Notes under the pieces: generated by a model
The model's input: the letters and a program-made list of their open reading frames with translations, nothing else
Databases searched by the model: none
What the model was told of the DNA's origin: nothing
Made by a program: the position numbers and the translations under genes
Part shown: positions 10,949-22,002 of the stretch, piece by piece
Position numbering within the stretch: position 1 is the stretch's first letter
Layout of the letters: each line of letters starts with the position of its first letter
Assembly: GCA_003427395.1 (NCBI GenBank)
Contig: BFEA01000585.1
Coordinates: forward strand, 530,265 to 594,264
Length of the DNA stretch: 64,000 nucleotides
From: Chara braunii
Taxonomy: Eukaryota; Streptophyta; Charophyceae; Charales; Characeae
Reading direction: 5' to 3'

Positions 10949-12205
10949 GATGTACCCGATTGAACTTCCATCCACAACGAATTCACATGTTCCCATACAC
11001 ACATGCAATTACAGAGTAGACTCGGAGGAGGCAAATCCACACAAAACCGGAGAGAGGATATGCACAGTGGAAGCTCAAAATACACAAAGAATTGAAAAAC
11101 GAAATTCAATTCTGTAATCCCCTGTCCTCCTCCAATCAATCCAAAGTACTTGTTCCAAGATTCAGAACCACGTTTACAACCCCGAACAACCAAAAACAAG
11201 TGTTCAACGAAGTCTGGAGTCTTCTTCTTTTTCCTCCTCGCCACCTGATACCCCTGCACAGCGGAAGCTAAAAATACACAGAGAATTGAAAAACGAATTT
11301 CAATTCCGTAATCCCCCGTCCTCCTCCAATCAATCCAAAGTACTTGTTACAAGAATCACAACCGCGTTTACAACAACCCCTAACAACCAAAAACAAGTTC
11401 AACGAAGTTTGCAGGAGTTTTCTTCTTCCTACTCGCCACCTGATACCCCTAGCTATGGCTGCCTTAGCAGCAGTAACCCCACAGCTGTCACAACCTGCCA
11501 GTCTGAACCAGCAAACCCAATAATAGCAGCACCAGCTGAGCGCTGCACGGCAATGCAGCGCTGGAAGTCCTGATGAAGAAGGAGACGACGGATCCAGCAC
11601 TTCTAAGAAGAGAAAAAAAACGAAGTTCCTCATGAGGAAGGACAGCAGATATGGCTGCCAAGTGAAGGAAGGCAGCGCCCAAACCCAACAACAAGGTCCT
11701 GTGGAAGCTCTCGTGCAGAGCTGCTGAATAGCAGTAATGCGACCTCCATCTTCGTATCACAGCCCCAGCTATGGCTGGGCCTCCAGGAAGAAGATGCCCT
11801 CGCCCGAAATAACGCAGCAACGCTTCCACAACAAACGAGCAGAGTTTCCCCCAACCGAAAACACGAGAAAAGACCCGAACTCCTTTTCCTGCCCGCTACG
11901 TCTACCCTCTGCCTAGACCTACGACGGACTCGAAAGGCAACAAGCCAAGACTCATCTGTATCTAGATGGAAACAGGGGAAAAGGGGACCTAGACCTATGA
12001 CAAGGCAAAAGAAAAAGGTCGAACGGCCTAGGACTACCAAACAGAGACTACTAGTAACAGACTCAGGGATAAAGTCCCGGCAAGGCTCAAGACAAACAAA
12101 CAAGCAACACAACAAACAAAGGTTGCAGGATCAAATCCCGACAACGACGACATTGACGGAATTAGTATAAAGCATGCTTGTAGCACTGCAATTCATTGCA
12201 GATTT
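10949..12205. repeat. Dispersed repeat R1, copy 2, with internal duplication
   Basis: Second copy of R1. It carries an extra direct duplication of about 190 bp: the block AATACACARAGAATTG through CTTGTTMCAAGA occurs near 11085 and again near 11273. The 3' end carries two T-arm-like hairpins (12065 and 12123) and runs straight into gypsy RT coding, as if R1 were inserted in, or belonged to, a gypsy element. Confidence 0.75.
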
Positions 12206-12890
12206 ACAGGATGTCTCCAACGAGTTAGATGAGCTTCGCAAACAGCGTAAGGACTTAACAGAGAAGGGATGAATTCAGCCTAGAACGCCACCCTATGGTG
12301 CAATTGTCTATAAGGGCCCTAAGGACCTGCATTTGTCTATGAGGGCCTCAATACTGTAATTGTGAAGAACGCAGAGCCCCTACCACGCATTGATGACCTC
12401 GAAGACCGAGTGCAGGGTTGCTCATTCTTCACCAAGATAGGTTTGAAGTCTGTCACATTGCAATTAGGCCTGAGGATCAGCACGAAACCGCTTTTCAGAC
12501 CAGGTACGGTATGTACAAGTTTGCGGTTATGACTGTTGGACTTTGCAATGCTCCCGGGTGTACCTCAACGGCATACTTATCTTTAGTAGGACTGCGGAGA
12601 AGCACGCCAAGCATGTAGACTTGGTGTTGAGTCTCCTTCGGCAGCACCAATACAAGATAAACTTGGAGAAATGCGAATTTGGTCGCACCAAGATCTCGTA
12701 TTTGGGTCATTAAATTTAACGGATGGATTGAGGCCAAAATACACGACAGTAGCCAGCATACGTGACTGGCCCAGACCTCAGTCTGTGACTGAGGTGAGGT
12801 CATTCTTGAGGATGACGGGCTACTACCCTCCATTTGCAAGAACTCTAGTACTGTAGCCTCCCCATAGACTGATCTCATGCGCCTTGACAC
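12206..12890 (+). pseudogene. Gypsy RT remnant (G3)
   Basis: Frame-broken RT: ELDELRKQRKDL, then RYGMYKFAV, TVGLCNAPG, HKYKI-like QYKINLEKCEFG and a connection segment near 12780. Sequence between motif B and motif C is deleted and the catalytic box reads YLNG, so both catalytic Asp residues are gone. Homologous to the RT at 39.2-39.9 kb. Confidence 0.8.
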
Positions 12891-12899
12891 CCCATGAAA

Positions 12900-13499
12900 G
12901 TGGACATATGAGCGTACGCAGCCTTTAAGAGATTAAAGTATGCCCTCAAGGACCATGAAGTCTTGAAACTTTCGGACCCTATGAAGCCTTCTGTGGTGAT
13001 CACTGGTGTCAGTCAATGTAACATTGGCGCGGTCCTTTCACAGCAGGAGGGGAAGAGGTTGAGACCGACCGAGTACATGAGTAAGAAGACGACATCGCAA
13101 AAATTAGCCAAGTCCACCTATGAGGGTGAGCTTTATGCCCTATTCAAGGCGTTGACTCACTGGAGGCACTACCTCCTTGGCAAATGCTTCTATGTGAGAT
13201 CTGACCATAACACTCTTCGTTGGATAAGGACGAAATCTGCTCTCTCTTACACTCTGAAGAGATGGATCGAAGTCAATGATTTGTACGAGTTCGATAATCT
13301 CAAGGGAGAGTTCAACAAGGCAGCCGATGCATTGTCTAGGAGGACATATTATCTGGGCGCACTAGTGGCTGAGTTTGGAATATCCAATGATCTGACTGGA
13401 TCCATGGTGGAAGCCTACCGAGAGGACCCATTAATGTCTGAGATCATTTGCAAGCTCGAGGCCTATCCTAGGATAAGGCCACATCAAACGAGTTTGTAG
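12900..13499 (+). pseudogene. Gypsy RNase H and tether (G3)
   Basis: 12963-13499 is open for 178 codons. It shows VVITGVSQCNIGAVLSQQ, STYEGELYALFKALTHWR, FYVRSDHNTLRW and FNKAADALSRR, the order of RT-linked RNase H. The first catalytic Asp (usually TDAS) reads TGVS, so activity is doubtful. A one-base shift leads into the integrase frame at 13502. Confidence 0.85.
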
Positions 13500-13501
13500 C
13501 G

Positions 13502-14030
13502 GTGGAGGGCTTGCTGTTCCTCGAGAGGCCAGGGAATAAACGACTGTGTGGCCCGTCTGGAGAGTTTTTGCGTAGTTTGTTTCTTGGCAAATGTCATGAC
13601 GCTACTGGTCATTTTGGTTTCAAGAAAACGTCAGCAAACTCAGTGCAGCGTTTTTGGTGGCCCACGATGATGGATGATGTAAAAACGTGTGTGGAAACAT
13701 GTCAAGTTTGTCAGCGTTACAAACCACGGTCGCAGGCTCCACTTGGGCTTATCAAGCCCTTGCCCATCCCTGCTAGCCGAGGTCAGAGTGTGTCCACGGA
13801 TTTCATGAATACTCTAGTGACCAGCAAGAGTGTAAAAAGGCGCATCTTCGTCATCGTGGACTGATTCAGAAAGTACGCTAGGTTAATTGCTATGCCAGAG
13901 ACCGCTAGGACTAACTGGGTACGAGACTATGGCCTTCCGAAATCGATCGTTAGTAACAAAGATGTCCGCTTTACAAGTGAACTGTGGCAAAGTACTGGCA
14001 AGTTCTAGACATAGCGGGAGATGAACCAGA
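13502..14030 (+). pseudogene. Gypsy integrase, truncated (G3)
   Basis: Complete HHCC module (CHDATGHFGF, then CVETCQVCQ), PLPIPASRGQSVSTDFM with the first catalytic Asp, a stop at 13864, then a second-Asp region reading SNKDVRF. Coding ends near 14010. The catalytic Glu region and chromodomain-like tail are deleted. A purine-rich GCGGGAGATG precedes the LTR-like sequence at 14031. Confidence 0.82.
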
Positions 14031-14480
14031 TGTGCGAGGATTTGGCTCCTCGGGATGCCTAAGCGGCCCATTGTGCATGTGTGCCCGCCCTAAGTGAAGG
14101 CGGGCCTGATGAAATTACGAGAGGCCCATTGCTGTCAATTTCACATTTTGGGGTTCAGACAGTTGTGTCGTGTCAGTTGGTTGAGGAAACCCAGGCCACA
14201 GTCAGCAGCATTTTGTTTCGGCCTTCTAGGCCTCCCGTGGAAGAATGTGGAAGCAGGCCCTGGGCCGCTCACAGTGCAGCAAGCACGACAACCAGTTGGG
14301 AGGCACAACCAAACGGGGCCCAGGGCAGTAACAGCGTGTGGGGAGAGGCCCACAGGGCCTACCAGAAGCTTCTGGGCACAGGCCCAGCCCAGCGAGGCAG
14401 CACACCAGGCCAGACACTTTCCATATAGGAAAGCGCTCGCTGCCTGGCAAAGCATTCGGGCACTTGCCAGTTGCGCGGCA
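14031..14480 (+). repeat. Gypsy 3' LTR, partial
   Basis: Starts TGTGCGAGGATTTGGC right after gypsy pol, as the LTR at 41852 does. Both contain GCCCT(A)AGTGAAGG flanked by GCCCGCC/GGCGGGC-type arms at about 14085, and a CTTTCCATATAGGAAAG-like palindrome (here at 14417). Cut off at about 14480 by G-rich tandem sequence. Confidence 0.7.
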
Positions 14481-14520
14481 GTGCTGCTTTAGCCTGCGTT
14501 CGCATGCTGTGGGCTGCGCT

Positions 14521-14715
14521 AAGGCAAGGAAGGTGGGGTGGGGGAGTTGGGATCGGAGGAGGGAGTTGGGGGGGCAGGAAGAATGTGGGGGACGCGGGAG
14601 TGGAGTCGAGATCGGAGGAGGGAGTTGGGGGGGAGGGGCGCAGGAAGAAGGTGGGGGAAGCGAGAGTGGGGTCGAGATCGGGGAGTAGGGAGGGTGAATG
14701 GGATCGCGCCCGGGG
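14521..14715 (+). repeat. G-rich minisatellite, about 65 bp units
   Basis: Three imperfect units built on GGAGGGAGTTGGGGGGG, GGTGGGGGA and GTCGAGATCGG. Runs of three to seven G suggest G-quadruplex potential on the plus strand. It leads into an assembly gap. Confidence 0.75.
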
Positions 14716-14777
14716 AGTTAGGGGGTGCGGGGTAAAGTAGGGGAGAACGGCGGCGGAAAGGTGAGCGGCACGGGGGG

Positions 14778-14878
14778 NNNNNNNNNNNNNNNNNNNNNNN
14801 NNNNNNNNNNNNNNNNNNNNNNNNNNNNNNNNNNNNNNNNNNNNNNNNNNNNNNNNNNNNNNNNNNNNNNNNNNNNNN
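14778..14878. other. Assembly gap (101 N)
   Basis: Run of N. Apparent long reading frames across it are artefacts. Confidence 0.99.
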
Positions 14879-14941
14879 GAAGGGGGAGATGATGACAACG
14901 AGGAGGAGGGAAGAGAAAATGATGACGGCGATGGTGAAGGA

Positions 14942-15011
14942 CAAGAAAGAAGAAGAAGAAGAAGAAGAAACGTGAAGAAGAAAGAAAAAAAAAAAGAAAT
15001 TTTTTTTTTTG
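14942..15011. repeat. (GAA)n, A-rich and T10 tracts
   Basis: GAAGAA repeats to about 14969, then an A-rich stretch and ten T. Sequence at 15012-15460 is GC-rich and holds no recognised gene. Confidence 0.85.
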
Positions 15012-15460
15012 CTGGTAACTTACCTTCACATCGGCTTCGGGATCAATGATGTGGCAGCCACGAGGAGCTGCTGACGTGGCAACGGCAGCAGGTACGAGGC
15101 GCTGACGAGGCAGCAATGGCGACGACGAAGATGACGACGCTGAAGACGACGATGTCGATGACGTGGCAGTGTCGGAACAGGGAGGGAGGGAGGGCCGTTT
15201 GCCGCTCCGATACCAGTGTGACGGGGCTGAGGCTGAGCAGTGAGGTCGGGGAAGAGAGAGGGAGGGAGTGAGAGCACACAAACACACTCACTCAACTCGA
15301 CACGGACTCGACAAGACTCGACGGACGCAGACACAAAGTGGCAAAGTCGCAAAGTCGCAATCTTGGGTTCAGAACACAATGTCGCAGCAAGTCACACTGT
15401 AGCACAAGCACAGAGGCCAAAAACTGAATGTCAAGCTCAGCTTGGGTACGGTCTTGTACC

Positions 15461-15790
15461 AGACTGAAGTTGAGTCCCGAGTGCAGAAGTGCAATTTGCC
15501 TCGGGACTGAACTGAAAATCGAAGGTCTGAGCCTGCGCGCCAGAATGTCGGATGGCGCCAAATATCAAGATCCGAAAGTGCCTGAGGAGGGATTTGAGAA
15601 AGGGCGCCAACTGCAGAGGGCGCCAACAGTCAGCCACAGGAGATCAGAGACTCGAAAATAAAATAGCAGCCTGGCAGGTGGTAACATGCGGACCAGGGAT
15701 CGATCCCTGGCTGAGTCTGTAACAGAACACCTCACAGGGCGCTAGGTGGTTGGGAGCGCCTAACTGCTGCGGGCTCAGGCCACTGTCTGG
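15461..15790 (+). repeat. 330-bp direct repeat, copy 1
   Basis: Matches 17131-17461 at roughly 90 percent identity, offset 1670. Contains TTGAGTCCCGA, repeated GGCGCC sites and GGGATCGATCCCTGG (a near-perfect palindrome). Possibly an LTR portion, since copy 2 runs into LTR-like sequence. Confidence 0.85.
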
Positions 15791-16251
15791 GCGATGTACA
15801 TATAAACCGAGGATCCGCAATGTGATAAAAAGGACTGAATGGACAATGCAGTGCAAGTGGAATCTCAACAAGCAATGTGCATTCCGATACAAACAAAATG
15901 GTGGTTTATAGCGCAGTGGAAGATTTAGATACAAGTCCTGACCTGACTGGGACTGACCTCTTTCACGTAGTACAAGATAGCGAAGCACAATGCTAGAATA
16001 CTAATGACTAGCCCAATCAATGTTTCAATGCAGACCAAACATACATCATGCTCATCACAAGGTGTGAAGGGGCCTGGCGCTGTGCACAGGAAAGAGGCGC
16101 CAGGTCCAGACATACAGAGGCGACGAGGAGGCGATCAGACGAAGATAAGGGGGAGATGGGAAAGTCGTCAACACCAAGTCTCATTACAAGTCCCAAATAA
16201 TCCCTCTTCAAAATGTCTGAAGTCCAACGTCGAGTCTGGATCCAAATGTCA

Positions 16252-16256
<5 letters not shown>

Positions 16257-16288
<32 letters not shown>

Positions 16289-16320
16289 CGCTCGCTCGCT
16301 CGCGCGCGCGCGCGCGCGCG
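16257..16320. repeat. (CT)n-(CTCG)n-(CG)n compound microsatellite
   Basis: CT repeats grade through CTCG into ten or more CG dinucleotides. The alternating CG part could adopt Z-DNA. Confidence 0.95.
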
Positions 16321-16835
16321 TAGTCTGCTGATGCAGTGAAGTCAGATAGCGAGAGGGTGAGAAGGAGATGGTGGACTGAGAAGAGGAAGAAGAAGAACTC
16401 TCTCTCATGTGCCAGGTACTAACCTGTGAAGATGGCGCTGTGCTGCAGGTACCTCGAAGATGAAGCCGGAGCAATGGCGCTGAAGGGAAGTCCCTCTGGC
16501 CTCCGCCCAATCTCTCTCTCTCTAGTACTACTCTATAGCTGCTATGGCGCCCAGCGCTGAAGACTACAGCTAACGCTACTAGCGCCCAGCACTGAAGACT
16601 ACTGCTAACGCTGCCACTACTCCTGCAGCGCTCCTCCAGAGTGCTGCTGCTGAATCCTGAAGACTACCTCCTGCCACCTGAACTGTACGTGAAGTGGCTG
16701 GGAAGTACCTACGAACTACCTGCCTGCCTGCAGGGCGGGACAGTCCTATATAGTGCTGGCCCGTCCAGGAGGCTGCTCTTGCCAATGCCGAAATGTGCCA
16801 GACCCTGGCTTTGAAGCTCAACCAGGGGTTGTCTT

Positions 16836-17105
16836 GAAAACAGGCCCGAAATGGGCTGTGCTAAAACCCTGGTTTGTTGCCCGAGTTTCAGGGCAGGTCG
16901 AACCGATGAGGGCCCGAAAATGACCCTCAGTTTCAGGCTGAAAATAGTCAGGGCAGGAAAGGACCTGATTTAGCCTAAAACGACACAGGGCCTGTAGGCC
17001 CTTGTTTTCAGGCTTTCAGGCTGAAACGACACAGGGCCTGTAGGCCCTTGTTTTCAGGCTTTTGGCCTGAAAATGTCACGGGCCTGGAAATGGCCTGTGC
17101 AGCCT
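16836..17105. repeat. Clustered CCTGAAA/TTTCAGG inverted words
   Basis: TTTCAGGC and GCCTGAAA recur in both orientations. A 41-bp block (ACGACACAGGGCCTGTAGG onward) is duplicated in tandem near 16980 and 17022. GGGCCTGTAGGCCC is itself palindromic. No gene seen. Confidence 0.75.
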
Positions 17106-17130
17106 GTTGCAGGCGCAGCATGTAACAACC

Positions 17131-17461
17131 GGACTCAAGTTGAGTCCCGAGGGCAGAAGTGCAATTTGCCTCGGGGCTGAACTGAAAATCGAAAGGTCTG
17201 AGCCTGGGCGCCAGAATGCCGGATGGCGCCAAGTATCAAAATCCGAAAGTGCCTGAGGAGGGATTTGAGAACGGGCGCCAACTGCAAAGGGCCCCAACAT
17301 ACAGGCACAGGATACAGAGACTCGAAAATAAAATAGCAGCCTGGCGGGTGGTAACATGCAGACCAGGGATCTATCCCTGGCTGAGTCCGTAACAGAACAC
17401 CTCACAGGGCGCTGGGTGGTTGGGAGTGCCTGAACTGCTGCGGGCTCAGGCCACTGTCTGA
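17131..17461 (+). repeat. 330-bp direct repeat, copy 2
   Basis: See copy 1 at 15461. The corresponding core palindrome reads GGGATCTATCCC. It continues without a break into gypsy LTR-like sequence. Confidence 0.85.
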
Positions 17462-18200
17462 ACGGGGGTGCGCGCAGACACTTTGGCCCAACGTGAAGCT
17501 ACTGGGCATGCACGCGTCACAGTCCAGGCAGCTGCTTGCCTGACTCGTTTCCATATAGGAAAGAATTAGGCCACAAAGAGGGCATTCGGGCACATGCGGC
17601 CAATGCAGCAGTGCTGCTGGACAGAGCGCTCACTGCCACTAACACTGGGGACCCGGGCGTTAGCGGGCGCTCGAGGGAAGTAGGGCACTGCATGGAAGCA
17701 GCGCCATAGCCCAGTCTCCATAGCCGGGCTTGGGTGGTGGGAAGGTCAGCAGGGATCGGTGGTGCTCGTATGGTGGAGCAAGAGCATGGGTGGAAAGCCA
17801 AGGGTGGGCATAGAGAGGGCAAGTGAGATAGGTGATGTGAGAGCACGTACCTGGTCCTGGTGGAAGCCTGCCTGGTCGACATTTGCATGTGCTTTGGTAG
17901 CTCCTGCTGACGTCAAACAGTTGGTTTGTCATTTCATAGGCTAGCTTAGTAGCTGTGTGATTGTAGTCTGGACGCTGAGTGCCAAATAGGGGGAAGAGCT
18001 TCGGGAACATTGTTGATGGTGGCGAGAGAGGGCTTTCATTCACAATTGAGTTCGCTGCTTTGGTTCTCCTTCGGTGTAATATCAGTGCATATCGGTTTTT
18101 TGGACAGCTGTGCATCTGGCTTTCAATGTGATTTGGCAATTTGGAATTCTGTCATTTCGCAATTCATCATTTTCCTTGCACTACCATCTTCACCCAAAAT
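17462..18200 (+). repeat. Gypsy LTR-like sequence (plus orientation)
   Basis: Shares the TTTCCATATAGGAAAG palindrome (17549) and flanking GCATTCGGGCAC with the LTR at 14031. Its 17760-18180 part is the reverse complement of 35990-36450. Either a solo LTR or an LTR fragment with no internal region beside it. Confidence 0.65.
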
Positions 18201-19069
18201 AAGACACACAGTCATTATCACTGTATCCAAACTGACAGTTCTGCCAAAAACAGCCATAATGGCCATGCATTCTATTTATAACTGAAGACAATACGCCAAC
18301 AGTAGCAAGAAGACACAGGAACAAAAGATGCCACATTGGTTTTTCAGGAAGCCAAACCCAAATAGAAAACAATGGATACGCCTCTACCTTCCACTACTGT
18401 CTTCACCCGAGAAAAAAAAACGCCAGGGAGTTATACTCAACTTACCCTAAAAAATCTTACCCTCAAAAAATCAGATTTTTGTTTTCACTCTTTTTTTTCG
18501 AATGGAATGCCCTTCAAAAATAATGCCCGCGCGTTTTATTTGAATGTGATATGGGCATTGTACAAGGAGTATGGGGGTTGAATGGGGTTTTGACTTACAA
18601 GGGGTATGTTTTGGTTTTGAATTTTCTTTTTTGGAGCAAGGCCAATTTATTCCAAATGAGAGACAGAGGCCCGGGAATACACCTCAACAATACAACCCGG
18701 TACTTAAAACATGCTCGGGCCTTTACCCAGCTGTGGGCTCCTGGAAACCGGGTCCAGTGTCCCTCTTCTAAAGTACTCCAAAAAGCCAAAAAGGAAAGGA
18801 GGGCTTCTGCCATGCAGATTTATCTATTCTTATCTTCCAAAACCTTGGAATGCAAAATATGGCTCAGATCTAAAATCCCCGTCTGAGCTCTGGTCTTCTT
18901 GAGCTTTCTTTGGTCTAGCAGACCAACAGACTAACAATCTGTTACCAAATCTCACCTTTTACTCAAAAACTGTTCAAATCAATACTAGTCTGCCTAAAGC
19001 GGCAGTTAGATTCCAACATACCTACCTACATACCTACTACTAAACTCTCCATCGCCGACCCCCGGACGG
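18201..19069. other. No gene recognised
   Basis: AT-rich. The phrase AAGGGGTATGTTTTGG near 18599 recurs at 32789, so part is repetitive. A hairpin at 18741-18757 (minus strand) matches those at 28.1 kb. Confidence 0.6.
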
Positions 19070-19745
19070 CTAAAGTTTGGACACAGTATGCAACCAAGAA
19101 CTAACCACAAGTGTCCCTTCCGGAGCTACTGAAGCGAATTGACTGTTAAGTGCCCAGGTACGCAGGAACCACAACGGGCCCTTTCTCTGCCAATCCGCTA
19201 TGATCACCAGTCTAATCTGTGTTTTAATCAGGTTCTTCGTCTTTTCCAAATGATAAGTTTCATTGTTAAAAAGTTTCTTGTTTCTCGCCTGCCAGATCAC
19301 ATTCATGATAAGTCCTCTACAAACTTGGGGCAATATAACCCCAACCCGATTCAAAGCTTCGCACCGAATCAGTGCACCCTGTTAGAATCCATGAATCATT
19401 CCAGAGGGACGATGAGCTGTTCACTGCTGACCAATGCTTCCTCCAACATTGCCACACCTGAACAGAAACAGGGCAGCCAATCCAAAAGGGCCTTTACAAA
19501 TCAGACCCCAAATGGATGCCCCAACAGCAAGGGACCCTGTCGGCCAGAACTTAAATTCACGAGCAGCAACTCAAAAAACAAAGTTCCTGATGTAAATGTC
19601 GCATCCATAATGAAGTGAAAAGTCATTTTCAAGGGTCACAAACAGGTCCTGAACGAACAGGTATTGGACAATTTTCAAGACTGAGTTAGGGTCATGTGTC
19701 CTCGATGAAAAGACATGTCTGTTCGGTAATGAGTCAAAGGCTACA
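19070..19745 (-). pseudogene. LINE ORF2 C-terminal remnant (L2)
   Basis: Minus-strand pieces in shifting frames: AFDSLPNRHVFSSRTHDPN, then LKIVQYLFVQDLF and FKFWPTGSLAVGASIWG, then SWILTGCTDS, and finally VIWQARNKKLFNN followed by KNLIKTQIRLVI. IWQARNKK near the end is the zf-RVT-side motif of plant LINE ORF2. It differs from L1 and L3, so at least three LINE lineages are present. Several frameshifts make it a fossil. Confidence 0.65.
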
Positions 19746-21390
19746 GTCCCAGTCCAGTCATAATCCCACGAGTCAGTCCTGATTCAGACCAGGAGTCCAA
19801 AAGACAGGCCCGATGGCCCAAAGCAGCAGCAGACCATGGGAAAAGACACTGGGACACACACTTCGCAACAACGGGTACTGGGCAGGAGTCCAAGACACTT
19901 GAGGCTGAATGCAGGCCACGCCAGGCCAGTCCAGCACTACAAAGGACCGGTGTCGGAGGGCGCGGTGTCCCGGCCCTCCTCCGTGTACAAAGTCCCTGCT
20001 TGGTACAGTCCCTCGCGTCGGTGCCTCGGCTTGTAGATGTGCCCTGGATTCCGTTGCCGTTAATGCCCAGGCTGTGCTTCGGCTCAGACCAGTCCTGGTG
20101 GCTGTACCCCTGACAAAAGGGGTGCGCCACAGGACTTCCATTGGTCCGCGCAGGCTCGGCGCCCTGCTGTACAGCAGAGCACAACCGGCCTGTGGTTGTG
20201 GTAGCCACCGGGTTCGCCCTGGGACGCGAAAGCGAAGGGACTGGCGCAGTCTTTTCTACTGCGCGCCGAGCGCCCTGTGGCCAAGTTATGGGTTAGGTGT
20301 ATGGAAACGACTTACTGACGGGAAGGAAAAGCTGAATGAAAGAGATAAAAGGGGAAAATAAAAATATAAAAAGCAAAGAAAAGAAAGTAGAAAACTTGAT
20401 CAGCACGTGGATCAGGATTGTTGCTTTGGTCCAGAATGATTCAGTGACGATCGTCTACTGCATCATTTGAGTTTTCCCTTTTCTCTTGTTATTACTGTTA
20501 CTATTATTTTAATCATTATTAATTCACCGATTTTTAGATGTGATTTCCCCTGTTGTCGGGATCCTGTCACTTCACGGGGGAGGCCAGCGGTCCTGTTCCC
20601 AAGATGTGGTCGCTGTTAGTCTAGACTGAGCCTGCACGGGGTTGAAAGGACCGTCTGGTTCTAATGGTTGTGACCTGGGCCAGGTACAGGGACGGGATAA
20701 ACGTAACCCGTGTGGATGTTCCAACCACACATTGGGTCCTAGTAGCTGAGTTTAGGGGTAGATACAGCAATGACTGAGAAAAGGGGAGGTAAGAAAAAGA
20801 AAGAGAGAGAGGAAAAGGGTTGAAGGTCGGTTTTAGTTTTAAGCGCGGACGTGTACCACTGTTCAGTTGGAGCTGCTGCGCAGGATGAAATCTGAAGCGC
20901 CTTATTACTATTATTATTAAAAGGAATTTGAGATTATTATCATTACAATCATTATTAATTCTTTTTTTTTCGGTTTTCCGTTGGTCCATCGCTTCGCGGG
21001 AAGGCCAACGGTTCAAATCTCGAGTTCAGCGGTCCACAGCCTAAGTAGGCCGACCTTGCGGATACAGTCTGTGGGAGGATTCCGATTTGGCGCTGCACGA
21101 TAAGGTCTCAAAAGGAGGGCAACCCGTGGCCACGTCGGTAGGAAGCTTATCACCCCTGAAGGGGGTCATAAGCCCCCTCCTTGCCATTGGACACGGGTAC
21201 CCGGTGAGGATAGGCCGACGACTCATTTTGAAGAGGTGTCACCGGAACTAGTGGTTAGCAGCGATGCAGCTTTTAGTTCATGTTTCGGCCGATGAGCTCC
21301 GACTCTCCAATTTCACCTATAGACTATTTGATTTACTTATTTTACTAATTTTCTGAATTCTTCGTTAGAGCATAGAGGCTGAGGTATGAG
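19746..21390. other. No gene recognised; two related T-arm-like blocks
   Basis: 19.75-20.28 kb is GC-rich with overlapping open frames but no known domain. 20.4-21.3 kb is AT-rich. Near 20565 and 20985 two related blocks end GGCCAGCGGTCC and GGCCAACGGTTCAAATC, the latter resembling a tRNA T-arm without a matching A box. Confidence 0.5.
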
Positions 21391-21396
21391 AAAAGC

Positions 21397-21406
21397 CTAT
21401 AAAAGA
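21397..21406 (+). promoter_or_regulatory. Possible TATA box
   Basis: CCTATAAAAG lies 174 bases upstream of the ATG at 21580, a normal distance for a TATA box plus 5' leader. Sequence match only; no start site can be shown. Confidence 0.35.
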
Positions 21407-21579
21407 AAAAGGGGGAGGCTGGCTGTTCAGCGTTTGGCTGCGAGTGCCTACGGGTTGCCTCTTGTACTGTGTTAACCGGTCTGAGGTCTGGGAAGGTGCA
21501 GCTGTAAGAGCCGATAACCGGCGTGGGCTATCTGAGCGGCTAGTGTTTGGGTCGATGCCTGGCTATTCTAAGGGTGGCT

Positions 21580-22002
21580 ATGGCAGATCGAAATGGCCTG
21601 CGCGGCTACAGGCCACGGTACATGAGGTACTCGTGGATGTGGGAGAGTGAGGATGAAAAGGGGCCCGTAGTGGAGGTTGTTTTAACCTATGGTAAGCCTA
21701 CTGAGGGGGTGAGGTTAAGGATTAATGTTAGTGGTCACGGTGAACAGGAGACGAGGATGGACAAAGGGCTGCAGGCGGCAATTACTGAGGCTCGTAACAG
21801 GGCAGAGAGACGGTGCAGACGCGATGGAGTGACCTCGGGTATGCGGGTAACGGTCACTTACCACGAAGATGACTCATCTACTGGGACCACTACGAGGGAA
21901 GAGCAGCACCTCGAAAGAGACTCAGAGGTAGAGTCGGAAATGAGCGAAGCAAACGCTGCTCAGGCCTGGCGTGACCGGGAACGGTACGAGGCGGGGCCTT
22001 AG
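21580..22002 (+). CDS. Hypothetical 140-residue protein
   Basis: Unrecognised. Begins MADRNGLRGYRPRYMRYSW at the first ATG after an upstream TATA-like box. The middle has a strand-like VEVVLTYG, a charged helix (AAITEARNRAERRC) and a second strand-like MRVTVTYHED. The C-terminal 50 residues are Glu/Ser/Thr-rich and look disordered. There is no signal peptide or membrane segment. A similar strand-helix-strand pattern occurs in the frame at 25277. It could be a gene-derived exon, part of an unknown mobile element, or a chance open frame. Confidence 0.35.
   Translation: MADRNGLRGYRPRYMRYSWMWESEDEKGPVVEVVLTYGKPTEGVRLRINVSGHGEQETRMDKGLQAAITEARNRAERRCRRDGVTSGMRVTVTYHEDDSSTGTTTREEQHLERDSEVESEMSEANAAQAWRDRERYEAGP

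Noticed and set aside
14359-15287. Minus-strand frames of 140-190 codons across the gap
   Set aside because: They cross 101 N and simple repeats.
21270-21340. Hammerhead-like GAAAC on the minus strand near 21293
   Set aside because: No CTGANGA partner and no stems.
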